Shown one piece after another: positions 16,888 through 26,017 of a DNA stretch of 64,000 bases (its first letter is position 1; each line of letters starts with the position of its first letter). This DNA is from Phormidium tenue FACHB-1052. GTDB lineage: Bacteria; Cyanobacteriota; Cyanobacteriia; Phormidesmidales; Phormidesmidaceae. Position numbers and translations under genes: made by a program. A model generated the notes under the pieces. It did not search any database. It was not told the DNA's origin and saw nothing but the letters and a program-made list of their open reading frames with translations. The DNA lies in assembly GCF_014696675.1 (NCBI RefSeq), contig NZ_JACJQN010000001.1, positions 248,001-312,000 of the forward strand, in the 5' to 3' direction.

Positions 16888-18189
16888 TCAATTGGGCACG
16901 GGCGTGGCTGAAGCTTGAGCCTCAGGGTCAATGGGTCTGCCATCTTGCAACTGGAGAATGTTGGTCACAATCACCTCATCTCCGGCTGCTAAACCATCAA
17001 TTACCTGGTAGTTGCCTCCCTGAATGGATCCCAGTTGCACCGGTCGCTGGGTGGCTACCCGCAGGGTCTGGCCGTCTTCCTGAGGCTGATCGGTGGCCAC
17101 AAACACAAAACTCTGCCCAGCAATGCGAGTAACCGCTACCGTGGGCACCAGCAGCGTAGCGGTGGTGCTCCAGATCAGTCGCGCTCGCACAAACTGACCA
17201 TCGCGCAAATTGCCCGCCTCATTAGGAAAGCGAGCTTTGATCAAAATCGATTGCCCCTCGCCGTCTACCTCGGGCGAAATAAAACTGACGCTCCCCGTAG
17301 CCAAGGGTTCACCTGTGTCAGGGCTAAGCAGCTCGACCGGAATTCCCGTTCGCAACTGGCTGGCTCGGGTGGTCGGCACCTGAATGCGCAAGAACAGCTC
17401 GCTGTTTTGGGTAATGGTGGCCAGGCTATCCCCCGCCTGCACATAGTCGCCGACTTTTAGGGATACATCACCCAAAAAGCCTGCCACCGGAGCCACCACC
17501 TGCTTAAAGCCTAAGTTTGCCTGGCTGACATCCACCTGGGCCTGGGCCTGTTCAAAGGTCGAGAGCGCCTGCTGAAGCTGAGCCTGGGCAGCCCGGACAT
17601 TGTCTGAGGCCTGACGTTGGGCAGCCTGGGCAACATCGAGTTGGTTTTGAGCATTGTCTAACTCTTGGCGGCTCAGCGCCCCCGCCTCCACTAGCCGTTC
17701 GGTACGGCCAAAGTCAACTATGGCCAATTCGACATCGGCTTGGGCACGGGCCAGCCCTGCCTGAGCCGCATCGACCTGGGCCTGGGCGGCATTGCGGCCA
17801 AAACCAGCCGCCTGGGCAGCTGACTGGTTTACCGCCACCTCAGACTGCACTTGGTCGGTGCTGAGTTGCACCACGGGCTGACCTTGCGCAACAGCACTGC
17901 CAGAGCTAGCCAATACCTGAGTGACGCGGCCGTCAACCTCCGGTTTGAGCTCAATGCGCTGCTCAGCCTCTAGAGACCCAACAAAATCAGAGCTTTCCTC
18001 AAAGGTGCCACGCTGAAGCACCTGCACCTGCACCTGCACCGCTGGGGGGCCTGTCATGGCGTCTGGTGCTGGTCGACTACAGGCCGCTACGGCGAGCGAC
18101 AGGGTGAGGGCAGCCCCCCAACCCTGTCGCGATCGACGAGTATTCACTGGCAGCATAGGATAACTAAACTTTGAGTGCTGGTTAGACAT
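16888..18189 (-). CDS. RND efflux periplasmic adaptor (membrane fusion protein)
   Basis: AcrA/HlyD-type adaptor linking the RND transporter to an outer-membrane channel. A lipoprotein signal is visible: basic residues (RRSRQGWG), a hydrophobic stretch and lipobox LAVAAC around residue 37, so it should be tethered to a membrane. A lipoyl half-motif (GRVTQVLASSGSAVAQGQPV) is followed by a long Ala/Gln-rich coiled coil. The second lipoyl half (VVAPVAGFLGDVSLKVGDYV), a beta-barrel and a membrane-proximal domain complete the 433-aa protein. It is first in the transporter pair and lies downstream of the TetR gene on the same strand. Confidence 0.94.
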   Translation of the reverse strand: MSNQHSKFSYPMLPVNTRRSRQGWGAALTLSLAVAACSRPAPDAMTGPPAVQVQVQVLQRGTFEESSDFVGSLEAEQRIELKPEVDGRVTQVLASSGSAVAQGQPVVQLSTDQVQSEVAVNQSAAQAAGFGRNAAQAQVDAAQAGLARAQADVELAIVDFGRTERLVEAGALSRQELDNAQNQLDVAQAAQRQASDNVRAAQAQLQQALSTFEQAQAQVDVSQANLGFKQVVAPVAGFLGDVSLKVGDYVQAGDSLATITQNSELFLRIQVPTTRASQLRTGIPVELLSPDTGEPLATGSVSFISPEVDGEGQSILIKARFPNEAGNLRDGQFVRARLIWSTTATLLVPTVAVTRIAGQSFVFVATDQPQEDGQTLRVATQRPVQLGSIQGGNYQVIDGLAAGDEVIVTNILQLQDGRPIDPEAQASATPVPN

Positions 18190-18258
18190 CGGATGCCATT
18201 GCTTAATGGTAATTCAGAGAACTTAGAATCATGGCGTCGTCACCGCTTGGGCTAACAA

Positions 18259-18273
18259 ACGACGTCCCGTCGT
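18259..18273. promoter_or_regulatory. Short inverted repeat between tetR and the adaptor gene
   Basis: ACGAC-5 nt-GTCGT forms a perfect dyad, ACGACGTCCCGTCGT, in the 112-bp gap before the adaptor gene. It could be an operator for the adjacent TetR regulator or a small attenuating hairpin. There is no T-run. The assignment is speculative. Confidence 0.3.
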
Positions 18274-18301
18274 CTCCAACTTGTTGAAAAGTCAGGGTTG
18301 C

Positions 18302-18892
18302 TCAATTCAGCGAACGTAGCGAACCTCCGTCGGTAAGGTAGAGCTTTAACAGGTCAATCAGCAAACGGGCATGGTCACGAAACGAGCAGGTTTGCGGTTC
18401 GTAGATGCGGTGCAGCAAAATGCCATCTACTACGCAGCTGAGAAACCCTACCAACTTTGGATCGTCTAGTCCTAGCAGGGCAGCTACATGCTGCTCGCTC
18501 TCTTGCCAAACCTCACGAAATACATCGGTCGGGACACCGCTCTCTCGGTGCTGATGCTGATAAAACTCAATCCAAATCAGCGTCTTCTTTCTTAAAAAGT
18601 CCTCGTTTTGAGCGACGTACTCTAGGGCGGCCTCGACGCGGCCTAATACACACTTTTCTTGGCTCGCGACGGCGATCGCGCTCTGAATATCTTGTAGCGT
18701 AGTTTCACGCACCAGTTGCTCAAACAGCCCTTCTTTACTGGGGAAGTAGTGATAAAGCGTGCCTGTTGACACCCCCAGTCCCTGAGCAATTTGGCGCATG
18801 GTCAGCGCAGCATAGCCCTTTTCAGCAAATAGATCAAAGCATTGGTTCAACAGCTCCCTGCGGTATTGGTCATGATCAACAATCTTGGGCAT
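18302..18892 (-). CDS. TetR/AcrR family transcriptional regulator
   Basis: DNA-binding repressor of 196 aa. The N-terminal TetR helix-turn-helix is clear: ALTMRQIAQGLGVSTGTLYH, then YFPSKEGLFEQLV. The C-terminal domain is a helical ligand-binding region (TetR_C) without recognisable specificity. It is the first gene of the leftward unit tetR-adaptor-RND, so it most likely represses the pump and itself, with induction by a pump substrate. A GACGGTC near-palindrome at 18966-18979 upstream of its start is a candidate operator. Confidence 0.93.
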   Translation of the reverse strand: MPKIVDHDQYRRELLNQCFDLFAEKGYAALTMRQIAQGLGVSTGTLYHYFPSKEGLFEQLVRETTLQDIQSAIAVASQEKCVLGRVEAALEYVAQNEDFLRKKTLIWIEFYQHQHRESGVPTDVFREVWQESEQHVAALLGLDDPKLVGFLSCVVDGILLHRIYEPQTCSFRDHARLLIDLLKLYLTDGGSLRSLN

Positions 18893-19337
18893 ACACGCTC
18901 AGGCACTGCGGCCTAACCTCTAAGCAGCTTCAAAAGCCTACCCCCATAACCACAAATTTTATGTTGGACGGTCGGTATAAAAACCATATCCCCTTTATTT
19001 CGCCCTGTAAACCCTTTACGCTTGGCAGCCTGCGGGTCTTCCTGCATTTTTGCCAACGGCCTCTAACTTCGATACAAAACAAATCTGTGGAAGCCTAGAC
19101 GCCTGAACTGAATGGAACGATAGACGAACTACAGGGTACCTCGATTAATTGAGCTTTTTAGAGGAGACGTGTCCCATTTGAGATAGGTAAGACAATCCGG
19201 ATGTCTCGTGACACCGCAACGACTTGAGGTGTCGATTTTTGCTGCAACACAATGGGGTTGGAAGACTGCCCTTGGGAGCATTGACTGGCTTCAGGTCTGA
19301 TTCCCCGGCCAAGTTCGCCGCCATCGTTAGTCTGGGT
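18893..19337. other. Intergenic region upstream of tetR, next to IS remnant
   Basis: No gene is recognisable. Nearest to tetR it contains the operator-like sequence at 18966-18979, flanked by A/T-rich DNA that reads as a -10-like TAAAAT on the minus strand. The part from about 19150 is probably the 3' flank or end of the decayed IS5-type element, but I could not define a terminal inverted repeat. Confidence 0.5.
18966..18979 (-). promoter_or_regulatory. Candidate TetR operator upstream of tetR
   Basis: GGACGGTCGGTATA contains the near-dyad GACGGTC, a core seen in several TetR-family operators. It lies about 75 bp upstream of the tetR start. On the minus strand it is followed by ACATAAAAT, a plausible -10 region, so a bound repressor would cover the promoter. 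Identification rests on resemblance only. Confidence 0.35.
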
Positions 19338-20267
19338 TTACAAATACACGCAGCGTTTCAGGTTAAATACCAAATTTTTCAGCTCCAGTTGAGTTTTGGC
19401 ACGGGCCAGTCCGATGCTACGCACCACCTCGCTCCCTATGCTGGTCACCAAGTCACCAAAGATATGCTCCACTTCGGCACGGGTTTTAGAGCGCTTCCGA
19501 TTGGCCGCTTGCTGCTCCTGCGTCAAGAGCCGATTCCGCTAGACTCGTTCATTGATGTCAAACCCCGTCAGCATCAACACCTCGACAATCAGCACCGATA
19601 AGTAAGCGCTATCTGCCCAGAATCCATCACCCGTATTGTCGGCATCCAGCAATTCCCCCAGCACCTGCGAATCGTGCACTGCCACATCCGTGACGTGATA
19701 GCGGCGAATAAAGCCAAAGCCCAGGTCACTGCTGACATGGTTTTTGTAGCTGTAATGAGAGCCTCAGTTCTTCTTAGTCCAGCGAGCACCCTGCCCTGCT
19801 TGATAGCTTGGTTCTCGTCCCGGGTATTTCGCTGCTTGAGCACCAGAATCAACGTCGCATCCACAATTTAAACATCCTTGGCTTTATAGCCCGCCCCTTG
19901 GAGATAGTGGTCAAACTACTCGAACAATTCCTCCACTAAACCGTTTTGCTGCAACTGCTCTCGAAACAATCATACTGTCGTGGCATCGGGCACCCCATCC
20001 TCCAGCCCCAGAAACTGCATGAAGGAAAATCGGTCATTCACTTGATATCCCGAAGCCTCATTACTAATATCGGATAGCTTTTGGAACCCCAGCATTTTGA
20101 ACAGCAACAGCGCATCGGTCGGTTTGCGACCCGCGCTATTTTTGCGAACCTTCCCAGAAATCCACATGAGCGTAGGCCGGAAGGTCTCCCAGTTAATTCA
20201 GGACGTCCTTCTTCTGCTCCGATTTTCGCTGACGAGCCTCCACATCCCAGAATCCTTGCTGTCCCAT
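19338..20267 (-). pseudogene. Decayed IS5-family (DDE) transposase
   Basis: Remnant of an IS5-type transposase readable in pieces across frames. It begins MGQQGFWDVEARQRKSEQ at 20267 and meets an in-frame TAA after about 24 codons. The N-terminal domain continues (GRKPTDALLLFKMLGFQKLS, then VNDRFSFMQFLGLEDGVPDA). The catalytic-region fragment is VDATLILVLKQRNTRDENQA-like. The C-terminus reads KTRAEVEHIFGDLVTSIGSE, RSIGLARAKTQLELKNLVF and ends at 19338. At least one stop and several frame changes separate the pieces, so the gene is inactive. It marks the left border of an A+T-richer polysaccharide block. Confidence 0.85.
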
Positions 20268-20634
20268 TAGCCCTGTATTCTTCGCAAGATTGGCCTTATG
20301 ATTTCATATTGAGGTCGCTCTGGTCATCTTTTGATGTGCCCTAAAGTATTAGCTTACTAATCATAGGTGCATAGGTTCGCAATGATGTTCTCCACCCAGT
20401 CATTAGCAGCAACACAACTCAGCTACTAATAACCAGCTAACTTCCGGTGCCAACATTTCTATGGTTTCACGCTTTTCTGCCCAACATATTACCAGATAAA
20501 CGTTTGGCAAAATAGAAACGGATACTGTGTTGGCTATAAATCTTTAAGCTACATTCAAACCCAGAATTTTCTTTAAATAGGCGCGGGGAATAGGCTATCA
20601 TGAACCATCCCCCAGGCTATGTTAGAGTACTTTT
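20268..20634. other. A+T-rich intergenic region downstream of rfbA
   Basis: No gene is seen in this 367-bp stretch. It lies downstream of both the leftward rfbA stop and the 5' end of the IS remnant. The sequence is much more A+T-rich than the genes before 19 kb. I see no T-run terminator. Confidence 0.5.
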
Positions 20635-21549
20635 CTAAACAGCTCCCAAAACAGGAACTTTTGCCGGAATAGGATAATACAAATTTTCGTCTATAAGCTG
20701 CATGAGATAGGTACCATAATCGCTTTTAGCTAGAGGTTTAGCCAAGTGATAGAGCTGCTCACCAGAAATATAACCTTTCTGATAAGCAATCTCCTCCACA
20801 CAAGCAATCTTTAGACCCTGACGTTCTTCCAATGTCTGAATAAAGCTAGACGCTTGGTGAAGAGATTCGTGGGTGCCGGTGTCCAGCCAAGCATAACCGC
20901 GGCCCAACAGCTCAACCTGTAGCTCGCCCTGTTCAAGATAGCAACGGTTTAGATCAGTAATTTCTATTTCTCCCCGTGCAGAAGGTGTTAGAGTAGCCGC
21001 CAAATCGCAAGCTTGGGAGTCATAGAAATAAATACCTGGGATAGCATAAGGTGATTTGGGAAACTGAGGTTTTTCTTCAAAACCCAGCACTCGCCCACCC
21101 TGGTCAAACTCAATTACACCGTAGCGCTGTGGGTTTGCGACCTGATAACCAAAGATTAAAGCTCCCCGCTGTAGACGAGCGGCCTGCTGCAATAGTCCTC
21201 CCAAACCATCACCGTAGAGGATGTTATCGCCTAGCACCAAACAAGCTGGTTCACCATTCAGAAATGAGCGGCCAAGAATAAAAGCTTCGGCGACACCTCC
21301 GGGATAGGGTTGCTCTATGTAGCTAAACTGCAAACCCCATTGGCCGCCATCACCAAATAATTGTTGAAACAAAGGTAACGATTCAGGGGTAGAAATCACC
21401 AAAATCTCTCGAATACCAGCTAACATCAATACCGAGAGAGGGTAATAAATCATCGGCTTGTTGTAGACAGGCATAAGCTGCTTGTTTACGGTAAGCGTAA
21501 GAGGGTAGAGACGAGTTCCAGTTCCACCAGCCAGGATGATGCCTTTCAT
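20635..21549 (-). CDS. rfbA: Glucose-1-phosphate thymidylyltransferase
   Basis: First enzyme of dTDP-deoxysugar synthesis: dTTP plus glucose-1-phosphate gives dTDP-glucose and diphosphate. The nucleotide-binding signature GGTGTRLYPLT is at residues 8-18, followed by VNKQLMPVYNKPMIYYPLS. The conserved VLGDNILYGDGL, FEEKPQFPKSPYAIPG and RGYAWLDTGTHESL segments are all present, and 304 aa is full length. GGAGGATTCTCT gives a strong ribosome binding site before ATG 21549. It is downstream of rfbB on the same strand with a 57-bp gap, so one transcript is likely. rfbC and rfbD are not nearby. Confidence 0.95.
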   Translation of the reverse strand: MKGIILAGGTGTRLYPLTLTVNKQLMPVYNKPMIYYPLSVLMLAGIREILVISTPESLPLFQQLFGDGGQWGLQFSYIEQPYPGGVAEAFILGRSFLNGEPACLVLGDNILYGDGLGGLLQQAARLQRGALIFGYQVANPQRYGVIEFDQGGRVLGFEEKPQFPKSPYAIPGIYFYDSQACDLAATLTPSARGEIEITDLNRCYLEQGELQVELLGRGYAWLDTGTHESLHQASSFIQTLEERQGLKIACVEEIAYQKGYISGEQLYHLAKPLAKSDYGTYLMQLIDENLYYPIPAKVPVLGAV

Positions 21550-21606
21550 AGAGAATCCTCCAAAGTTTTATAAGCGCAGTGATAAAAATCTTTCTCAGAA
21601 TATGTA

Positions 21607-22683
21607 CTAGCTTTTAACTAACCGACTTGCATAGTTTTCATGAAGCCAATCACGATAATCATCAGATTGCACTTGCTTAACCCAGTCAAAATTTTCGAGG
21701 TACCATTTAACGGTCTTCAACAGGCCGCTAGCAAAGCTTTCCTTAGGCTCCCAACCCAATTCAGCATAAATTTTTTGGCAGTTAATAGCATAGCGCTTGT
21801 CGTGGCCAGGGCGATCTTTAACGAAGGTGATTAACGAGGAATGTTTGATGTCAGGATTGGGAGCTAGCTCGTCCAATAAAGCACAAATAGATTCGACTAC
21901 TGAAAGATTTGTTTTCTCATTAAGACCACCAATATTATAAGTTTCGCCTATTTTTCCCTGTTGAAGAACTTGATGAATTGCATCACAATGATCTTCGACA
22001 TAAAGCCAATCTCTAATATTCTGACCATCTCCATAAATTGGTAGTGGCTTACCTTCAAGCGCACTAAGGATAGTCAAAGGAATTAGTTTTTCTGGAAATT
22101 GGTAAGGACCATAGTTATTTGAGCAATTAGTGGTCAGAGTAGGCAGTCCGTAAGTATGATGATAGGCTCGAACTAAGTGATCTGATGCTGCTTTACTCGC
22201 AGAGTACGGGCTGTTAGGTGCGTAGGGAGTATCTTCACGAAAAGGTGCATCTTCAGGGCCGAGAGAGCCATACACTTCATCGGTAGAAACATGTAGAAAA
22301 CGAAATGCACGCTGAGCGTCTAGAGGTAACTCGTTCCAATAACTACGAGTAGCCTCTAGCAATCGGAAAGTGCCTAAAATGTTAGTCTGAATAAATGCCT
22401 CAGGCCCAATGATAGAGCGATCAACATGGCTCTCCGCAGCAAAATTTAGAATGGCATCAGGACGGTGGCGAAGCAAGATACTAGAAACCAACTCAAGATC
22501 GCCAATATCTCCGCGAATAAGTTGGTAGCCCGGATCATCCTTCAAAACCGCTAGGCTATTAGGATTACTAGCATAGGTAAGCTGATCTAGGTTAATAATA
22601 TTAGCCCATTGTCCCTGGCGGGCTTTGATCACAAAATTGGCACCAATAAAACCAGCACCACCAGTAACTAAGAAAGTTTTCAT
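21607..22683 (-). CDS. rfbB: dTDP-glucose 4,6-dehydratase
   Basis: Extended-SDR enzyme converting dTDP-glucose to dTDP-4-keto-6-deoxyglucose. The NAD-binding motif [10 protein letters not shown] is at the N-terminus. The STDEVYGSL segment provides the active-site Thr-Asp-Glu, and the [12 protein letters not shown] motif provides Tyr and Lys. The C-terminal [17 protein letters not shown] region is typical. The ATG at 22683 (MKTFLVTGG) gives 358 aa; a TTG two codons upstream is less likely. Its product is the common branch point used by WecE, encoded in the same block. Confidence 0.95.
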   Translation of the reverse strand: MKTFLVTGGAGFIGANFVIKARQGQWANIINLDQLTYASNPNSLAVLKDDPGYQLIRGDIGDLELVSSILLRHRPDAILNFAAESHVDRSIIGPEAFIQTNILGTFRLLEATRSYWNELPLDAQRAFRFLHVSTDEVYGSLGPEDAPFREDTPYAPNSPYSASKAASDHLVRAYHHTYGLPTLTTNCSNNYGPYQFPEKLIPLTILSALEGKPLPIYGDGQNIRDWLYVEDHCDAIHQVLQQGKIGETYNIGGLNEKTNLSVVESICALLDELAPNPDIKHSSLITFVKDRPGHDKRYAINCQKIYAELGWEPKESFASGLLKTVKWYLENFDWVKQVQSDDYRDWLHENYASRLVKS

Positions 22684-22788
22684 ACACAATTTAATGACAT
22701 TAAAGAACAGGGGTAGAAAGTCAAAAGAGAATGCAATCTGACTGCCTGGTATATCTCTGAAAACCCGTGATTTCTCGTCGGGGGGTTG

Positions 22789-22877
22789 CCCAAAAGTTCC
22801 TTAGATCAAGCTTTTCAGCTCAGAGCTATGAACCATGAGCCTCAGCTCTGAGGTAACTTATTTTCAAGGCTTTTGGG
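22789..22877. repeat. 89-bp intergenic dyad element between rfbB and the GT4 gene
   Basis: Nested inverted repeats: outer arms CCCAAAAG (22789-22796) and CTTTTGGG (22870-22877), inner arms CTCAGAGCT (22819-22827) and AGCTCTGAG (22844-22852). The whole could fold into one long interrupted hairpin. It has no open frame. It may be a small non-autonomous repeat or an attenuating structure in the operon. Confidence 0.6.
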
Positions 22878-22960
22878 ATTTGTGTCAGGCAACTAGGAAT
22901 GCAATTACTCATGCTGCGTTGACAGTTGCTACTGCCATAGACAGCTTTAGCATCGGTAGA

Positions 22961-24172
22961 CTACGCTGCCGCCAGTTGCTTAGTAGCATTAGCCAAACTG
23001 TGACTAGCTAACCATTGCTGATCACTTTCAGTGTGACTAAGCCATCGAGTAGCTAAATCGGCCCATTTCACAGGTAAGCGTAGCTGGTGCCAAGTCTCAT
23101 GGGAGATTTCAGAAATACGCTCATAGAGCTTTGTGCTGGTTAGTATTTCTTCAACACAGTTTGACAAAGCCAGGTCATTACCTTCAGGAAAAATCATAGC
23201 GTTGACACCATGCTGTAGGTAGCCCTCAAACATAGGATGATCAGAGGCAACTATGGGAGTACAAGCTCTTAATGCATGATGAATAACTAGAGGAAACCCT
23301 TCAGGATAGGTGTGGCGACTAGGAACGACTACCAGATCAGCTTGATTCATCAAAGGTTCAACAGTGTGGTTGGGAACGAAGCCCAACAATTCCACATTAT
23401 CTTTTATATCAAGTTTTAAAATCAAATCTTTGGCGAAGTTTGAGTGATCTGAGCCTACTATATTGAGATGAACAGAGAAGCATTTTTCTTTTAATCTCTT
23501 GACTGCTTTAAGCAAATCGCCAACTCCTTTGCTTTCACTAATGCTGCCGACATAGCATAGGTTCCAGCTACTTTTGTTCAAAGGGGAAGCCTTAGGCAAA
23601 AATCCTCCAGGATAAGAATCAACCAAAAAGTCCCAAGGTATTATTTTTTCCGACTTTACTCCTAAGCGTTTCAACCTGCGTGATGAATTAACACCATAGC
23701 TGCCAACCCACTGAACATTTGATTTATTTAACAGCCTAATGATTTTCTGATTTTTAATTCTTCGAACTGCACTATGCAAAATGCTAAAATTTCGGGTCGG
23801 GACTGTGCCAAGGAACGTAGTAAGTGTTGGAATATTATGACCAGCCGCCCAACTTAATATATCTGTATCAAATAGGGAAATGATCAAGTGGGTCGGGTTA
23901 TACCCTTCAATATGCTGAATTAATTTTTGAGCAGTGATGTCTTGGTACTCACGGAATCCGCAGCCAATCACTCGAACACCATTAGGCAATTTTACGTTGT
24001 AAGATTCTTGCGTTATATAAACGAGAACTGCAACTTCATCTGCATACTGTTTAAGTCCCGCATAAGCCTCGAGGGAATATTTTTGAGCGTAGTATGTTTC
24101 GTCACCGCCAGAGGCAAGGCGGTGAAAATCTGCGCGAATATCACCAGCAAAGTTAACGATTAAAAGTCGCAT
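22961..24172 (-). CDS. Glycosyltransferase, family 4 (GT-B fold)
   Basis: Predicted GT4-type glycosyltransferase of 403 aa, cytoplasmic or membrane-associated. The C-terminal donor-binding domain is recognisable from LCYVGSISESKGVGDLLKAV, NVELLGFVPNHTVEPLMNQA and the E-x7-E region starting EGFPLVIHHALRACTPIVAS. The N-terminal half (MRLLIVNFAGDIRADFHRLA) is the more variable acceptor domain. Donor and acceptor cannot be read directly. Lying between wecE and rfbB, it is a good candidate to transfer a dTDP-linked deoxy- or amino-sugar to a polysaccharide or lipid. Base composition is more A+T-rich than the flanking chromosomal genes. Confidence 0.85.
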   Translation of the reverse strand: MRLLIVNFAGDIRADFHRLASGGDETYYAQKYSLEAYAGLKQYADEVAVLVYITQESYNVKLPNGVRVIGCGFREYQDITAQKLIQHIEGYNPTHLIISLFDTDILSWAAGHNIPTLTTFLGTVPTRNFSILHSAVRRIKNQKIIRLLNKSNVQWVGSYGVNSSRRLKRLGVKSEKIIPWDFLVDSYPGGFLPKASPLNKSSWNLCYVGSISESKGVGDLLKAVKRLKEKCFSVHLNIVGSDHSNFAKDLILKLDIKDNVELLGFVPNHTVEPLMNQADLVVVPSRHTYPEGFPLVIHHALRACTPIVASDHPMFEGYLQHGVNAMIFPEGNDLALSNCVEEILTSTKLYERISEISHETWHQLRLPVKWADLATRWLSHTESDQQWLASHSLANATKQLAAA

Positions 24173-24238
24173 CTGAATTCACTTTCTTCAAATATTTAAA
24201 GTACTTTCTGAGCAGTTCAAGGCTGGCTTTAACAATTT

Positions 24239-25399
24239 CTAAATCAATGATTGCTGAACTATAGAAATGATAAAATCTGCTTCTTCAAAGGTCAGATCGG
24301 CGAAGAGAGGCAGCCGGACAATGCGATCGCAAATGTCCTCCGTAACTATTAATTCACCTGACTGTCGGCCATATTTTCGTCCTGCTGGAGCACTGTGTAA
24401 GGGAACATAGTGAAAGGTTGCTTGCACACCATGGCGTTTTAAGTTGGCAAGAATTTTAGAACGAGTTTCCAAACTATTTACTAAGAGATAATAAATATGG
24501 GCGTTGTGTTGACATGACTGAGGAATGAGAGGACGCTGAACCTTCTGATCCGTCTCAAGCCTTTCAAAGGCATGGTGATATCGGTTCCAGATATCTAGCC
24601 GATGTTGGGTGATGGTATCAGCATGTTGAAGTTGCGACCACAAAAATGCGGCAAGAATATCGCTAGGAAGATAGGATGAACCAATGTCAACCCAGGTGTA
24701 CTTATCTACATCACCTCGGAAAAATTGACTGCGATTAGTACCTTTCTCCCAAATTATTTCTGCTCGATCTACCAGTGAAGGATCATTGACGGCTAGTGCA
24801 CCCCCTTCACCGGATACGATATTCTTCGTTCCATGGAAGCTAAACGCAGCCGTGTTTCCAAAGCTTCCAACCGGCTTACCATCGTATTTAGAGCAAATTC
24901 CTTGGGCTGCATCCTCAATTACCTGAAGACCATGCTGATGAGCTAGTTCAAGAATTGTGGGCATTTCACAGCTAAGTCCAGCATAGTGAACAGGCGCGAT
25001 CGCCTTTGTTCTATCTGTGATTGCAGCTTTGAGCTTGGCTTCATCCAAATTTAGAGTATCTGGTCGGATATCGACAAAGACAGGAACACCTCCCCTAAGG
25101 ACTACAGCATTTGCGGTCGATACAAATGTATAAGACGGCATAATTACTTCATCACCTGGCTGAATATCAGCCAGAATAAAAGCCATCTCTAGGGCTGCTG
25201 TACATGAATGAGTTAGCAGCACTTTCTCTGCGCCGAGATATTCTTTCAGCCATATCTGACAAAGTTTTGTGTAGTGACCATCACCTATGATCTGACCGCT
25301 ATCAATGGCCTCTTTGATATGAAATAACTCCTCTCCACTAGTGCTCAATTTGCTAAAAGGAATATTCTTAATTGCTTGATCTTGAGGTATAGATATCAT
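24239..25399 (-). CDS. wecE: dTDP-4-amino-4,6-dideoxygalactose transaminase
   Basis: PLP-dependent sugar aminotransferase of the DegT/DnrJ/EryC1/StrS family, close to WecE/RffA. WecE transfers an amino group from glutamate to dTDP-4-keto-6-deoxyglucose to give dTDP-Fuc4N. Matching stretches include GDEVIMPSYTFVSTANA, RPDTLNLDEAKLKAAITDRT, VIEDAAQGICSKY and SFHGTKNIVSGEGG with the PLP lysine, then EKGTNRSQFFRGDVDKYTWV. From ATG 25399 it is 386 aa, full length. It is the first gene of the leftward block wecE-GT4-rfbB-rfbA, and rfbA and rfbB supply its substrate. No WecD-like acetyltransferase is adjacent. Confidence 0.9.
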   Translation of the reverse strand: MISIPQDQAIKNIPFSKLSTSGEELFHIKEAIDSGQIIGDGHYTKLCQIWLKEYLGAEKVLLTHSCTAALEMAFILADIQPGDEVIMPSYTFVSTANAVVLRGGVPVFVDIRPDTLNLDEAKLKAAITDRTKAIAPVHYAGLSCEMPTILELAHQHGLQVIEDAAQGICSKYDGKPVGSFGNTAAFSFHGTKNIVSGEGGALAVNDPSLVDRAEIIWEKGTNRSQFFRGDVDKYTWVDIGSSYLPSDILAAFLWSQLQHADTITQHRLDIWNRYHHAFERLETDQKVQRPLIPQSCQHNAHIYYLLVNSLETRSKILANLKRHGVQATFHYVPLHSAPAGRKYGRQSGELIVTEDICDRIVRLPLFADLTFEEADFIISIVQQSLI

Positions 25400-25971
25400 C
25401 ACAACGCAAATTCACGAACGATTATTGAACGAAACAAGTAGTTAAAAGGAAATGCTTCACAAGGCTTGCATCTAAAACCCTGTCACTCAAACCACCAAAA
25501 CAAAGCGTTGATAACGCCATATCTTCAGGAGAGGATTTCAGCAAATACCTTCGCAGGCTTTGCTACAAGCACTATTTTTGGTTTTACAGACGAAGTCGAC
25601 TAACTATCTAGATCAAGACTCAAGTTTCGTCGTAATTCTTAGAATTTAATCTTTGATTCAAAAGGACTTTAATCTTGCTTAAAGAGCCGACGGCCAGCAG
25701 TGCAGCGGAAGATATTAATTCCGTTAGAAAAGGAATAGACTATTGAGTCTATATCTGAACTGAGAGAGAAGCTTTCTCATCGCACTCCATTGGGAACTAG
25801 CCTATGTAATGTGTCTGACAATACTGAATATGCACCGCAATTAGTATGATCAAACTGATTGTTTCAGAAATAGACAGTTCATTTACAATTTCACTTCAAT
25901 AGATAAAAGCTTGATGAAGCCTAAGCAATTTCTAGTTAGTTGTTTATCATTGTTGCGGTCAAGCAATATAA
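25400..25971. other. A+T-rich region between wecE and the IS630 element
   Basis: No gene is recognisable in about 570 bp. It must contain the leftward promoter of the wecE block. The IS630-type element is inserted at its right end, and a further 210 bp (27119-27328) of similar sequence without a gene follows the element. The original intergenic region was therefore about 0.8 kb. Confidence 0.5.
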
Positions 25972-26017
25972 TACCAAATCCGACTTATATGACCCTGAAA
26001 TAGTGTAGGTTTGAGGA

